NCBI GenBank assembly: GCA_047495785.1
Contig: JBLDXI010000034.1
Span: forward strand, 434,001 to 498,000
Source of the DNA: Lepidodermella squamata
Taxonomy: Eukaryota > Gastrotricha
Direction: 5' to 3'
Length of the DNA: 64,000 nucleotides
A program made the translations under genes and the position numbers. Below, one piece after another: positions 43,010 to 53,963 of this stretch (the first letter of the stretch is position 1; each line of letters starts with the position of its first letter). The notes beneath the pieces are model-generated. The model was not told the DNA's origin and did no database searches. It saw only the letters and a program-made list of their open reading frames with translations.

Positions 43010-44408
43010 ATGGATCACCAACAAGAAATTACCTTCGCCCCAGCTTCAAAGGCCGGTAATCACGAAAAACAGGAAAAGCGACACAATGAGACAGACGAGC
43101 TTTATGACTACATCCTTCTTACCATTTTATTCGTATTCCTTGTTGCATTTTGCGCCTTTTCTGGCATTGCGATATACTACATGGAGTTGGACACGATCCG
43201 CGGGGTGAGAGGAGCTGCGATTGCTAGAGACCCTAACGATTTATCCGACGCTCAAATCTCCTACCTCGAAATTTCTCAGTTTTTTGGTAATTTTTATTAA
43301 ATTTGATATGATTCCATCTTAAAATCGAACTTAAGAACCTGATGTCGTCAGAATGGCTTCAAAAGACGAAGATTCCCTCAATCTATTCCAAGACTCGATA
43401 CAGAGGCTTTTGAAATCTTTCACGGCTCAATCGGCCGGCGACGCTCAGAATAATCGTTGGCGAATAGAAAGCATGAATGAAACCCACTTGAAGCTGATAG
43501 TTAAACCCGAACTTCCAGAATACGTGTTTGGTAAGGTGGTTTCCTTTTACTCAATCAATCTTATAAAATATTGTGCTTCAGATATCTACGGTTCGTTTTT
43601 CTTCTCCTTTGATATTATTACTACGATTGGGTTTGGGAATCGAAATCCGTTGAGCGATGCCGGGAAAAATCTCGCGACTTTCATAGCTATGGTTGGCTGT
43701 CCCTTGCTCGTGCTTTTCTGCGACAAATTGGCGGAAAAATACAACTTGTACCTATTTGTAAACATCTTTTCTCAATATTTTCAAAACTTCTATATTCCAG
43801 GGGCGGCTTACGATTTAGGAGGCGAGTGTTTGGTATCAAAAGCCGGAAATTTCAAAGAATTATCCATGAAGAGAATGCTGCTGCTGCTGGAACAAAGTTC
43901 TGTCGATATTTTTCTACATTTTTCCTCGAAGCTCTAGCCATCACGCTGTTCATCTTACTGCCAGCAATCACCTTCCTTTTCACTGAAAAATGGAATGTAA
44001 TTTTTTATGGTTTTACTCGTTGCAAGATCTTACAGTGATTTTACAGTATCTTGATTCGGTTTACTACGCTGTGAATGCTCTTAGTACTACGGGGTGCGGA
44101 GATTTTCTAGCAGGTAAATCCTTGAAGAAAATCCGTAATTATCCTAACCTCTTTTTTTAGCTGAGAATGAGAATTTACCGTGGCTTACGCTCTATCGAGC
44201 TATTTACATGTTATGGCTTCTTTTTGGTAAAGTTCCTGATGTCCCTAATCATTCCCAAATCTATTGATATTGCTTAGGAATGACTTGGTGGAACGCTTAC
44301 ATTGACAATGGAGCTGATCGGCTAGCTAGGCTATGCGAATGGGCCTTGAAGCCAACAATCGAAAAGCTCAGGAATCGAAACCATCAACCAATGCACCCGA
44401 TAAAATAA
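43010..44408 (+). CDS. Two-pore-domain K+ channel, paralogue 2
   Basis: Exons 43010-43286, 43336-43530, 43582-43747, 43801-43996, 44047-44113, 44161-44226, 44278-44408 (365 residues). Intron 1 uses an AAG acceptor (CTTAAG), chosen because it alone keeps the frame. TM1, cap with SMNETH glycosylation site, pore 1 TTIGFGNRNP, TM2, TM3, pore 2 STTGCGDF, TM4. It has one more intron than paralogue 1, splitting the TM4 exon before GMTWW. The same odd TTGCG filter 2 is conserved between paralogues, so it is not a sequencing slip. N terminus rich in Lys/Glu; a leak K+ channel role is inferred. Confidence 0.87.
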
Positions 44409-44467
44409 CAACAAACTGACCAAAGTTTTATTTCAAGACTTGTTAAGGAATTAAAAAAGAACAAAGG

Positions 44468-45615
44468 TTAAGATCTTTGGGCGGTTTTGGTTTCCCAAAT
44501 AACGTCATCAAGGCTGTCGTAGATAGCAAAATTACAGTCATCACGCATAACAGCTCGATACGGCCCGCGACCTTTGCCGCCCGAGCCAGATGACCAAATG
44601 AGATTCCTATCCAGCGGGTTGTCATACGCGTCCAGAGAACCGTCCTGGTTCAAATAAAGAGCAGCATCGTTGATATGCTTGAACTTCATCGAAGCCCAAA
44701 CAGGTTTGTACTTTTGGTCGTAGATGACGAAGTTGCCGTCGTCTTGCAGCGCCATGAAGCAGTTGCCGTTGTCTGAAACCATGAAGGTAGGGCAGCGACC
44801 CGGGTGGCAAGTATGGGTAGGTTCAATGTAGCTGTGTTCAGATCTGGCGCCAACCTCCCACACCGGCTTATCTTCCCCGTCGTAGATTATCAAGTTACAC
44901 GGAACGGAGCTTCACCACGACCGCCTGATTGTGATATCCAAACTATCCTCTTGTTCGTCAGACCTTCGTAAATTGCGAGAACTCCGAACGGTTCCAGTGT
45001 CATGTACAGGTAAGGCCGGCGTTGGTTCGAAGCGGATTTCGATTCCCAGATGATTGAGTTGTTCTTCGTGAAGGTCATTACGAGATTGCTGTCGATGCCT
45101 AACTTCAGACGGCACTCACCGTTTTCGGAGGTCCAGACCTTTGGGCATACACCAATGCACTCCCAGCTCTCCTCTAAAGTTGATAAAATTAAAATTAAAA
45201 TTAATAAAAAATTAAAACTAATTAATATTAATTAATTAATTAACATTTTTCAATTAAAAAATTAAAAATTTCAATAAAATTTAGAAATTTAGAAAATAAG
45301 TTATTACGTCACCTGGGTCGCAGAACGTGTCGATATCTGGATACCACTTGCCGTTGTCTTGACATGTTGCTGCGGCTTGCAGACCACGGCAGTTCAGCAT
45401 GATTTCAGCCCATATGGCATAGTGGTGCTTCGAGGCGCCGTAAATTTAACCGCGCTAGAAATTCGAGTTGAAACGCTGCCATTCGGAATCTCTGGAACGC
45501 GGCAACGGATGTCCTATTAAAATAAAGTTAATTAAATTCAGAAATTTCAATCGATTCTCACCTCATCCTGAGCAGCTACAAAACAAATCAGAGAAAATAG
45601 GACTAATGGATTCAT
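44468..45615 (-). CDS. Secreted sushi plus bulb-lectin-repeat protein, with frame damage
   Basis: Minus-strand exons: 45615-45562 (signal peptide MNPLVLFSLICFVAAQDE), 45513-45451, 45427-45313, 45173-44468. The 23-nt segment 45428-45450 is read as an intron (GT...AAG), which restores a clean sushi/CCP domain (C..IPNG ... C...NGKW ... FC). The rest has B-lectin-type units: the consensus QxDxNxVxY is present as QDDGNFVIY, and WESK..N and IWSSGSGG are repeated. Bulb-type lectins bind mannose. Near 44893 the frame breaks after APFRVT and resumes in NLIIYDG, with the expected MRDDC-type residues missing: a frameshifting deletion or assembly error. It is therefore either a pseudogene or a gene needing one correction. 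Likely extracellular recognition protein. Confidence 0.6.
45428..45450 (-). other. 23-nt intron in the lectin gene
   Basis: Minus strand, starts GTTAAATTT and ends CTCGAAG. Exclusion restores the sushi frame across SSA|HHYAIWAEIML; inclusion leaves the downstream frame out of phase. Length equals the 23-nt intron at 11134-11156. Confidence 0.65.
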
Positions 45616-46209
45616 TGTTATTATTTCGTAAAATTAGTGAGTGACATACAGTTAAATGAGATTACCACTCTTACACCAGCTTTGCAAGGTGTTGTACCTT
45701 AAATTGCGTCATATTTTCAAACTTCGCGTGTCTCGGCATGTAATGCTAATCCCAAGCTGATGAAGGCACGGATAATTTGTGTTCAGTCATCCGTTAGACG
45801 AAAAAGGACTGTGGTGAGTCTTGTGACATTCATTAATTGGATAGCGAGTTCAACGACCTTCATGACATTCAGCATTTGCTTCGAGTAGTCTCGCCATGAT
45901 TAGCAGTTAAATCGATTACGGAAATCAGAACCTGATAATTAAATGTTTGCGAGCGATTCAGTAATATGATTCAGTAAAACGCTAAGCCAAATAGCTGAGC
46001 TAATAGGAAACCGGAATTGCCGTCAAATTGAATCAAGTTCAAAGCTTTATCTCATATTATAGAAAATTGCCGCGTAAAAGCTGACAACAGTCCGTGACGG
46101 CGGGATGTTTTTCTGCTGAATCTGTCATGAGTTAATTGTAACGCAACGGTCGGTATTTAAACGATTGAACTTTGGCATCGGTGTTTCATTGAATAGCCAC
46201 TTAACTAGA
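45616..46209. other. Divergent promoter region between lectin and small basic gene 1
   Basis: The lectin gene runs left and the small basic gene runs right. A TATTTAA-like box ('ggtatttaaacg') lies about 58 nt before the ATG at 46210. The block 'cagtcatccgttagacgaaaaaggac' (about 45785) is repeated as 'agtcatccgtttgacagaaaaggac' near 46978, upstream of gene 2, so promoter sequence was duplicated with the genes. Confidence 0.5.
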
Positions 46210-46563
46210 ATGGCGAACCTTTTCAAGTTCTGGAACATCGTTTTACTTATTCACATAATCCAATGCGTAGCAGCAAATCAGCATCGATCATTCAAAGGTA
46301 AAACAAGATCGAAATTGTAATTGTTTTTCGCTCATTTTTTGTATTCCTCAGCTGCAAGGAAAGACTTCACTCTTGTAGCTCCATGGGCGAATCGAATAGC
46401 GACCGTAACGAACTACAAATTCAAGCTTGCGGTGAAACGGTGCATTCATAGGCACGGCGGCAAACATTTGAACTCTGAAATGATTGCGATTCACAAACTC
46501 TGCAATCGAGCTGCCGAGAACGAGATAAGGCAACAAGCCTTGAACCGGAGAACGACATTTTAG
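46210..46563 (+). CDS. Small basic secreted protein 1
   Basis: Exons 46210-46297 and 46352-46563 (99 residues). A signal peptide (MANLFKFWNIVLLIHIIQCV, then AAN) leads into a short strongly basic mature part with a central block PWANRIATVTNYKFKLAVKR and two cysteines (RCIHRHGG; KLCNRAAEN). I do not recognise the family. Basic charge, small size and secretion would suit an antimicrobial or binding peptide, but no known fold is identifiable. AATAAA lies about 60 nt after the stop. It is the upstream member of a tandem pair. Confidence 0.75.
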
Positions 46564-47340
46564 GCTGAGGTTTTAGGCTGTAATGTGACTCACGTGATTC
46601 GTGTTTTGTATGCTTTTCTAATCAATAAACGATGAGAATAAAACTCAATTTCTGCGAACACACGAAAGACGCCGGTAGACTAATGAAGTGAGCCTTCTCC
46701 AGCTAAATTTACCAACTGGATAGTTGAGGTACAAGACTTTGGACTGAGGCAGCCGATAGCACTGGTTTCTCATTATTCCAATGGTGCACAGGCCAACACT
46801 TCGGCCTGTCCGTGTGCAGTGAAGCGAATTCATTGAGTTTGAATTTACCGTGGATATGGGAAAGTTACCGGACCGCATTCGGGCCGAAATCGGACTTGGG
46901 CCCCATCATAGGAATATACATCTTCAATCGTCAAAATTCGCCTGTTTGTTGCAGTTGGACAGATGATGTTAGTTCTAGTCATCCGTTTGACAGAAAAGGA
47001 CTACGATGAAACTCGTGACAGGTGGCTTGGTAGTGAAATGACGGTAGCTTTGAAAAGGCTAACTTGATTACTGAAATTAGAACCTTTTTAGCAAATTGAG
47101 TTTGTAAGTTTCATTTCAACGCGCAATGCAGTAAAAAGAAGAGCCAAGTTGCGAAGCTAATAGATGGCTTACATTGACGTCATATTAAATCAGATTCAAG
47201 CGTTTCATCGCATATTAACAGACAACACTGCATGTTTTTCGGTTGAATTTTTCTTAAGAAAATCAATATTGAAACGCTCCATTCTCGGTGTCGCGAAGAT
47301 AAAACTGCCATCAAATACATCGGTGTCAAAATCATTTCCT

Positions 47341-47701
47341 ATGGCGACGCTTTTCAAGATCTGGAACATTGTTGTACTTATCAACATTATACAATGTATA
47401 TTAGCAGCTAACCAAGATATTTTATTCAAAGGTAATTGAAGATCAGAATCTTAACTATTCTAAGCTCATTTTATATATTTTTTCAGCTTCGCGGAAAGAT
47501 TTCACTCTAGTAGCTCCAAGGGCGAATCGAATAGCGACCGTAACGAACTACAGATTCAAGGTTGCAGTGAAACGTTGCATCCATAAATACGGCGGCAAGC
47601 AGGGCAATGCCAATACGATAGTGATTTACAAAATCTGCAATCGAGCCGCCGAGAACGAGTTAAGACATCAAGCCTCGATGAACCGGAAAAAGACCAATTA
47701 G
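47341..47701 (+). CDS. Small basic secreted protein 2
   Basis: Exons 47341-47431 and 47487-47701 (101 residues). Paralogue of the gene at 46210-46563: same intron position and phase, signal peptide and two-cysteine core (RCIHKYGG; KICNRAAEN), with RANRIATVTNYRFKVAVKR. Substitutions lie mostly outside the core. The Arg of 'PRANR' replaces the Trp of 'PWANR'. The duplication includes upstream flank. AATAAA-like signal at about 47750. Confidence 0.75.
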
Positions 47702-48344
47702 AACTTTGCGTCTTTAAGCCGATTTTCTGTTTTGAATGCTTTTGTACTTAATAAACTAAGAGGACAGGGGATTTAATAATGCTACCTCCTGTAATTGAAG
47801 GACTGACGAAAATTAATTTGTCAATGACTTCGGATATTTGGGACATATGGTGGCAAGTGCCTTGATTTCGAGGGCAAAAATAAGATTATTATGAAAAACA
47901 CCCATTTTCTGTTTGAACAAGAGCCGGATTCAGACACTATGTCTCGTGTTCACATTGAGAGAAGTTCCACGTGATTTTCGAAGTGCACTGCGCATCCCTT
48001 TTCGAATCTGTCTAGACTATCCCATCCATCTCTTATTAAAGCGTACCTTTTTGGGACAGCCCTTTTGAACTCATCATCACATTTCTTTCACATGACGTAT
48101 GCTATTTCGAATAATAGAAGTAACCGGAATTTTGCTAGGACATTCCTGGTCTGTGAAATTAATTGAATCAAAACAGGCCCGTGGTGAGATAAAAAAACAG
48201 GTGACAAAAAACTTTACACCCTTAAACTTGTCACATTTCTAAGAATTGCTAACACATCAATCAAGCCGTGTTGATGAATGGAAAAAATGACCTTTGGACC
48301 CTCAACCAATGACGAGACAACTCTTTATTAATTGAAACATACTA
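47702..48344. other. Intergenic stretch
   Basis: 3' flanks of the small basic gene (plus strand) and the MFS gene (minus strand). Nothing else supportable. Confidence 0.4.
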
Positions 48345-49779
48345 CTAGCTAGGATGTGACCTATGTGTCAAGCCAAGCGCAGCTATGAAAGCATATAAAG
48401 AACAACCGCCAAAGAGAATAAAACTCCAGGTATAGCAATCAAGTCCGTAGCAAAACTGTTCATTCGGCTGGTAGATCGCCGCCTCGTAAATCGCCGAGAA
48501 ACCGAGTGAAAACGGGAAGCTCATCAGCCCGGAGACTAGCAGAGAGCAGCCGTAGTTCGACGCGAAATACTTCGACCCGAAGCGTTCGTTCAACCAAACC
48601 GGGGTCTGGCAAAACGTGATGCCGAACGAAATGCCAACGAAAATGCACGTCACAAGAAGGACATCGAAGCGATCGCCATAGGCCGCGCAGATGAAAAACA
48701 TGAGTGATTGCAAGAGATACGGGGCTAGAAATACTGAGGCCCTAGGTAGCCAAGGAAAGGATCTTGCTAACAGATCGCAAACAACCCCAGCTGCCAACTT
48801 CGAAATAGCTTGAAGGCAAGCATTCAGAACAGTGAAAAGCATGTAGTACCCCTCCATATCGAATGATAGCAAATACGAGGAAATGTTACTTTGAAACGTC
48901 AGTTGGCACCCACTTGCCAAACTAAATTGCAGAAGTAGTAGGTAGAATTCCGGCTGGAAAATCAGTTGCTTTATCGAATAATTGGTCGCGTCATCGACTT
49001 TAAGAGTTTTTTCATCCTCTACATAGCTCGATTTAGCCGTAAAACTTGTTTCGACCAAAGCTTCTGTCTCTTCGGAGTTTTCCTCAGGATTTTCTATATT
49101 CCCAGCGAAGAGGAATTGACAGAACCCAGTTAGCATAGTAAGGACTATTACAGTGTTGTAGAAACCGCCGATATTTTGCTTCCATTGATCGCCTTCCTCC
49201 GAGTAACCGTTCGCGAATAATTGAAAGTAGATTACCGAGAAAATCGCTGGGGCAGCGCTGCAGCACCCGTCGAGGTACCCAATCACCTTGCCCCTTTCAT
49301 CCGGGCCGAAATTGTGGACATTCGGCATGAGGGAGGACATGTAGATCAAGATGCAGCCGAAACCGTTGACGAACCAGATGAGATCAACAAGCCAATGGGT
49401 TGTCGTGGAGTGTCTGGTAATACCCGGATAGTTCGTACCATTTCGTCGCTAGGCTGAGGAGTAAGTAACTAACAGCTGATAGGATGCAGCCGATAAGTGA
49501 CGTGGCCTGACTCCCGAATCGTTCGTACAACATCCCGGCTGGGAATGCGATAGAGAATCCTAACGTCCCCATTATGTACATCATATTTGACTCAGTCTCG
49601 CTCTGCTCCAGCATAGTTCTTATCGCATTTTGCCAAATTGGGAAGGTTGAGGCCGACATTGCCATGCCGAGTGTGCTGATGATAAGGGAGATCCATCGGC
49701 GTTGGCGGTGGCTCAGGACCGATTTTCCGAGCGGCAAGTGATCGCGGGTTAGTCGGCGTAAAAATCCGACGCTAGGCAT
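48345..49779 (-). CDS. MFS transporter, probably SLC43-like, one frame break
   Basis: Two minus-strand open parts: 49779 to about 49420 and about 49440 to 48345, about 477 residues if joined. About twelve hydrophobic segments. After TM4 comes the motif NFGPDERGKVIGYLDGCCSA; that DGxxxAxxxF layout before TM5 is typical of SLC43/LAT3-type amino-acid transporters. Between the TM3-side part (LLLSLATKWYEL) and the TM4 part (WLVDLIWFVNGFG) the frame must shift by one near 49385-49440. No ordinary intron fixes this; a 25-nt GT-TAG intron would, but it would delete most of TM3. So either one-base assembly error, a real frameshift, or an atypical tiny intron. Substrate not assigned. Confidence 0.6.
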
Positions 49780-50633
49780 GGTTGTTTTGATAGGGCATTT
49801 GGGAGATTAATTAGCCCTGGCGGTGTTTTTCGCGACGTTTTGCGAGACATGTTTATCTGCCTTATCTCTGTTTGTTATAGCGTACTATGGGTTGATAAAT
49901 GTGGGTGCAACAGCCGATGTTGTTTACACTGTCTGGCTATTACTGGAAAAACCTTGAAACAAATGAATCATCCCGTAATGTCTGTGGTCAGTTCAAATTT
50001 CGCATCATCGATTTGATTTTCCAGAAATTTAGCCACACAAAAACCGGAATTCCAGCTTAAGATTTCGAAATTTCGATTCCCCAGACTTGAGCTGAGAAAA
50101 TCCCAGCGTTTGGACACATTTGGCCACCCTCCGGTATGAGGAATAATTTTCGATGACGGCTGCTGATATCGAAAAAATCACTGATTTGTAAAATCAATAC
50201 TTGAAATCGATATCTGTTCCTCACGCTTCAATTTATAGCGCAAAATGTAGGAAAGCAAGATTCAATTGAAAAGTTGAAACAATTCTAGAGTCACATTGAA
50301 TTTTAAAATTTTTAAAATTTTTAAAATTTTAAATTTTAATTTAAAAAAATTGAAAAAACGGAAAATAAATGAGATTTTATTTAATTTTTGAAATAATGAT
50401 TCAAAATTCGCTAATTTTTCGAGAAATCTTGCTTTTGATTCTATTTTTACCTGAAACAAAGATAATCGTGTTATCGATTCTCTATTCCATAATTTAAAGA
50501 TTTCACTGTTGCAAAGTTTTATTACAATTCGAGAGGTAACTAAGAAATTAAGGAGGCACTAACAAATCAAATTCAAACAGGCAAAATCAAAGTATTGAGA
50601 TTATTTTCGCATCCCGCATCAAATCGAAAAGTC
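49780..50633. other. Intergenic stretch with a small dispersed repeat
   Basis: Contains the 'gctgatatcgaaaaaatcactgattt' block (about 50158-50185), found also inverted near 53035-53070 and in direct form near 54183-54215. Mostly AT-rich; no gene. Confidence 0.5.
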
Positions 50634-52384
50634 TCAGTTGTGAATGTAATTGTCTAGCAATTCGAAAATTCCGAAGGCGCCATTCATAATTCGAGGCTCG
50701 GGGGTTGGCATGATGGGGCCCGGTCCACGGCCTGGGGCAATAGCGGAGCAAGGGCGGCGATCTTCCATAAGAGCTGAAGAGGTATCACGACCGCTGTCAA
50801 CCGACTAAAATTGAAAATTAAAAAATTTGAAAAGTCAACGAAAATTGAAATTTCAATTTTTTCAATTTTTTAATTAATTTAAAAATTTTACCTGCTCGTT
50901 GAAATTACTCGTCACCGATTGACTTCGTCGTTCGGCGAGTTTTTCGCGAGGTAAGCGAGAAAATTTGACCTTCCAGCTAATTTTGAGAGGGCGATCAGGT
51001 CGGCCAGTTTGACGAGCGACAACGCGACCCTTTTCATCAATGTCCACGTACTTGATCGAAGTTTGCTTCTTGAATGTTTTACGAATTTTTGCGATTTCTG
51101 TGAAAAATTCGAACAAATAATTAAACTCGCTAATATTTTATTATTGGAAAATTTGGTTACCAGTAAAATAATTTGTGAATTTTTCAAAATTTATGAAATT
51201 TAGCCCGGTAATTTAATAATATCTCTCCTTTGAGCACTTTTGCTCAATTGCACAACTTGTGCTCAAAATGCTCAATGATTGCTCAATGGGTGCTCAATTT
51301 GTGCGCAATTTATGCTCAACGTCAGCCGGAACATATCGAAAGTGCTCAACTTGTGCGCAACAGGATAACAGGCTATCATTGAGCACTCCAAAGATGACAA
51401 AATTGAGTGTGAGGGCAGTGATCACTGGTTCGATTCCCGCCCCTGACTGGTTGTTTTTTTTAATATTTTTTCATTTGCAAATGGCTCGGTTGCAATTACA
51501 AAAAACTGCCAAAGTTGCAAAATTGTTAACAAATGGAACTATTGATGAGTCGATTTTGATAGTATCCATTTATGAGGAGCCAGTGGCGCAATGGATTTGA
51601 TTGCGGGCTTGAGAGCAGTGATCACTGGTTCAATTCCTGCCCGCGACTGATTTTTTTTAATTCATTGACGACTGGTGCTGAATCTGGCGCTGAACGCGAT
51701 GCTCAAGAGCCGCACAACGAGTGCTCGAAGGCTGCTCAAAGAAGCACAACGTGCCTGAAGAAATGTCTCATTTTGTGCTCAATGTGCACAACGCTGCTCA
51801 ACGGAGTGCTCAACAGTGCTTAACGGAATGCTCAAAGATGCTCAACGAAATTTAGCACCGGGTCGGGGTGGCGCACAACGAATGCTCAAAGGAGAGATAA
51901 TGATATTGATTTGAGCAAAAAATTCAAATTTTAATTACTTTTAAAAAAATTCAATTTTCCAGTTTTCATTTTTTTGAAAGTTATCGTCGGCAAAAATCAT
52001 GGAATAAAAAATGGTTGATAAATTAATCATAATTTTAGTCTAAATTCAGGGTTTTTCCCATTCATTTGAAAACTGAGTTTTTTGAAAAAATTAGTGAATA
52101 ATTCGAGACTCACTTCTCGGTGTCATCAGCAAAACTGGTACGATTGCTTTTTCGTGGAAGAGGCGATGATCGAAGGCAAGACGCTCAGCCACCACTTGAC
52201 AATCCATGTCTACTTCCGAATCGCTATCTAAAAATGCATACAAAATTCAGAATAAATTCGCTGAATCCGAAAATCCACCGATAAGATGTTTGTTCAACAA
52301 AGTGCGAAAATAATCACGTAACATGCGAAATGTGTTACCTGGAATGACAACAACAGGGCCTGGTCGATGAGCGGAGTGCAGCAT
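50634..52384 (-). CDS. Unknown four-exon protein
   Basis: Minus-strand exons 52384-52339, 52227-52114, 51097-50892, 50804-50634, lengths 46, 114, 206 and 171 nt, total 537 = 178 residues, all joins in frame with GT-AG borders. Sequence begins MLHSAHRPGPVVVIPDSDSE; a basic middle (KIAKIRKTFKKQT then YVDIDEKGRVVARQ) and a Pro-rich stretch (GRGPGPIMPTPEPR) follow, ending FGIFELLDNYIHN. No TM or signal peptide. Possibly nuclear, given the acidic DSDSE-type stretch and basic cluster, but unrecognised. The 1016-nt third intron contains a transposon with a tRNA-like sequence. Confidence 0.7.
51220..51899. mobile_element. TIR element with GCTCAA repeats and a tRNA-like core
   Basis: Ends TATCTCTCCTTTGAGCA and its complement, about 680 bp. 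Both sides contain many copies of the word TGCTCAA/GCACAACGTG-like. In the interior lies a tRNA-like sequence at 51578-51649. It sits in intron 3 of the gene on the minus strand. Confidence 0.75.
51578..51649 (+). other. tRNA-like sequence with Pol III A and B boxes
   Basis: A box TGGCGCAATGG at 51584-51594 and B box GGTTCAATTCC at 51627-51637, spaced as in a tRNA. The 5' stem GAGCCAGTGG-type sequence pairs poorly with the 3' part, so it is probably a tRNA-derived SINE head or pseudo-tRNA. A second B box (GGTTCGATTCC) lies at 51427-51437 in the left half of the element, next to the same 'gcagtgatcact' words. Confidence 0.55.
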
Positions 52385-53565
52385 GTTGTGCTCTAAGCAG
52401 AAATGAATCGGACAAAGTCAGCAGCTGCCGTTTTTGCCCACTAAGATTAGTACTGGTAAAGGCTTGTTGCAATAACAACGCTTGCAATAGGTAATTATTT
52501 CGCTGACCCAGCAGCAATATGCGTGCGTTGTGCCAATTTTTATTGCGCCCTGTCTGGGTCATGTCGGCGAGGTGCAATTATCGTCCTCTAAATCCGTGCT
52601 ATGCGCCCCAATTAATTCGCTAATTTTCCTATTAAATTATTAAAATACTTGAAAAAATATTGGCGGTAATGGAGGAATTCGAAGAAATCGTAATTTTCAA
52701 GCAGAAAAAAATGCAGAAATTAAATAATAAAAATAAAATTAATAATTTTAATTTTAAAAATTTCAAACGTTTTTTATTTGAAGAAATAAATAATTTTGTC
52801 AAATCAGGGCACAATTCTCAATTTGTGTAGAGGACCGCGTCATTTTTCAAGTAGATGAAACGGAAAGTCGAAAATTACGGAAAATTTTTTAAATTGTTAT
52901 TCTCAAAATTATTTGTTAATTGATGCGTTCTAGCGATATATTCATTCAAAATTATTTATTTGCGATATTTTTTTCGAGATGAAGGTTATGCATCTCTCAA
53001 ATCTGCTCACTTCGCCAATAGCCTGGAGAGCCGATATCGATTTGCAGTATTTTACAAAAATCAGTGATTTGGACACTTTTCGAATGGTTAATCTGCAGTT
53101 GCAAGGTTGCTAAAATAAACAAAACAAATTCAAGACAAGGAAAAATCGGCGGAATAAATAGGAATAATTAAACTTGAAAAACCGAAAAATCTGTAAGTTC
53201 AAATGTATAATGGCGAAAAAAAAATATTTTCCATTTTCTATTTTTCTCATTTTTCTCCAAAATAAATGCAAAATATATTTAAAATTGAAATTATTTAAAA
53301 CTCCGGAAGAGATAGAATTACGATACAAATGCGACTAGTAGGGGAGATAACTCACCTCTTATCTTGAATTATCTTGAATCAACACGTCCTTCTTATCGCG
53401 GAAGGGCAGATAGTTTCGCTATCTTTCACGATTTTATCAAGCTTAGGACTACCGGCTTCAAGTAAAATGGCTGCCGAGCACTATAACTCAACTCAGATAA
53501 TATAGCAAGGTTACTACACCAATTCCTTCATTAGAATTAACGCTTTTGAATAATCATTTTCAAAA
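52385..53565. other. Intergenic, AT-rich
   Basis: 5' flank of the unknown gene (leftward) and of the His-rich gene (rightward). An inverted copy of the 'ATCACTGATTT' repeat is near 53035-53070. The 52632-52814 and 53110-53328 frames are AT-run artefacts. Confidence 0.4.
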
Positions 53566-53963
53566 ATGAGTGATCATCATCACTACGACAGCCAGTAAAT
53601 TTAATTTAAATGTTAACAAAAATTGATAAAATTGAGATTTTATTTTAATTTATTTCAAGCTTTGACAGTTATTCAAGCAATCACCATCATTACATAGAAC
53701 CGAGTGGCCATCATCACCATGAAGATCACCACCATCATCATCATCACAGCCATCATTTGGACGGCGATCGTCATGGCATTAATGACAGCATTCACGTGAT
53801 TTCGACGCTGTCAGACGGCTATCCGAACAGCCAGGGTGCTTACGTGCTCATGGAGACGGACAACAGGCGCCATATGCGGTATGCCGCCATCGGCTGCTTA
53901 GCTATGACTGTTTTTATCGTAGTCACTACTGTTGTAGTTCTTGCTGCGCTGGGCGAAATATAA
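53566..53963 (+). CDS. His-rich tail-anchored protein
   Basis: Exons 53566-53594 and 53669-53963 (107 residues), with a 74-nt intron. The N-terminal 50 residues hold about 24 histidines, in runs up to six (HHHHHH) with Asp/Glu/Ser between, followed by a hydrophilic segment and a single C-terminal TM segment (AAIGCLAMTVFIVVTTVVVL). No signal peptide, so a type-IV/tail-anchored topology is likely, with the His-rich part facing the cytosol or a lumen. Poly-His stretches bind Zn2+, Ni2+ or Cu2+ in general, so metal handling is an inference. AATAAA at about 53996. Confidence 0.75.
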
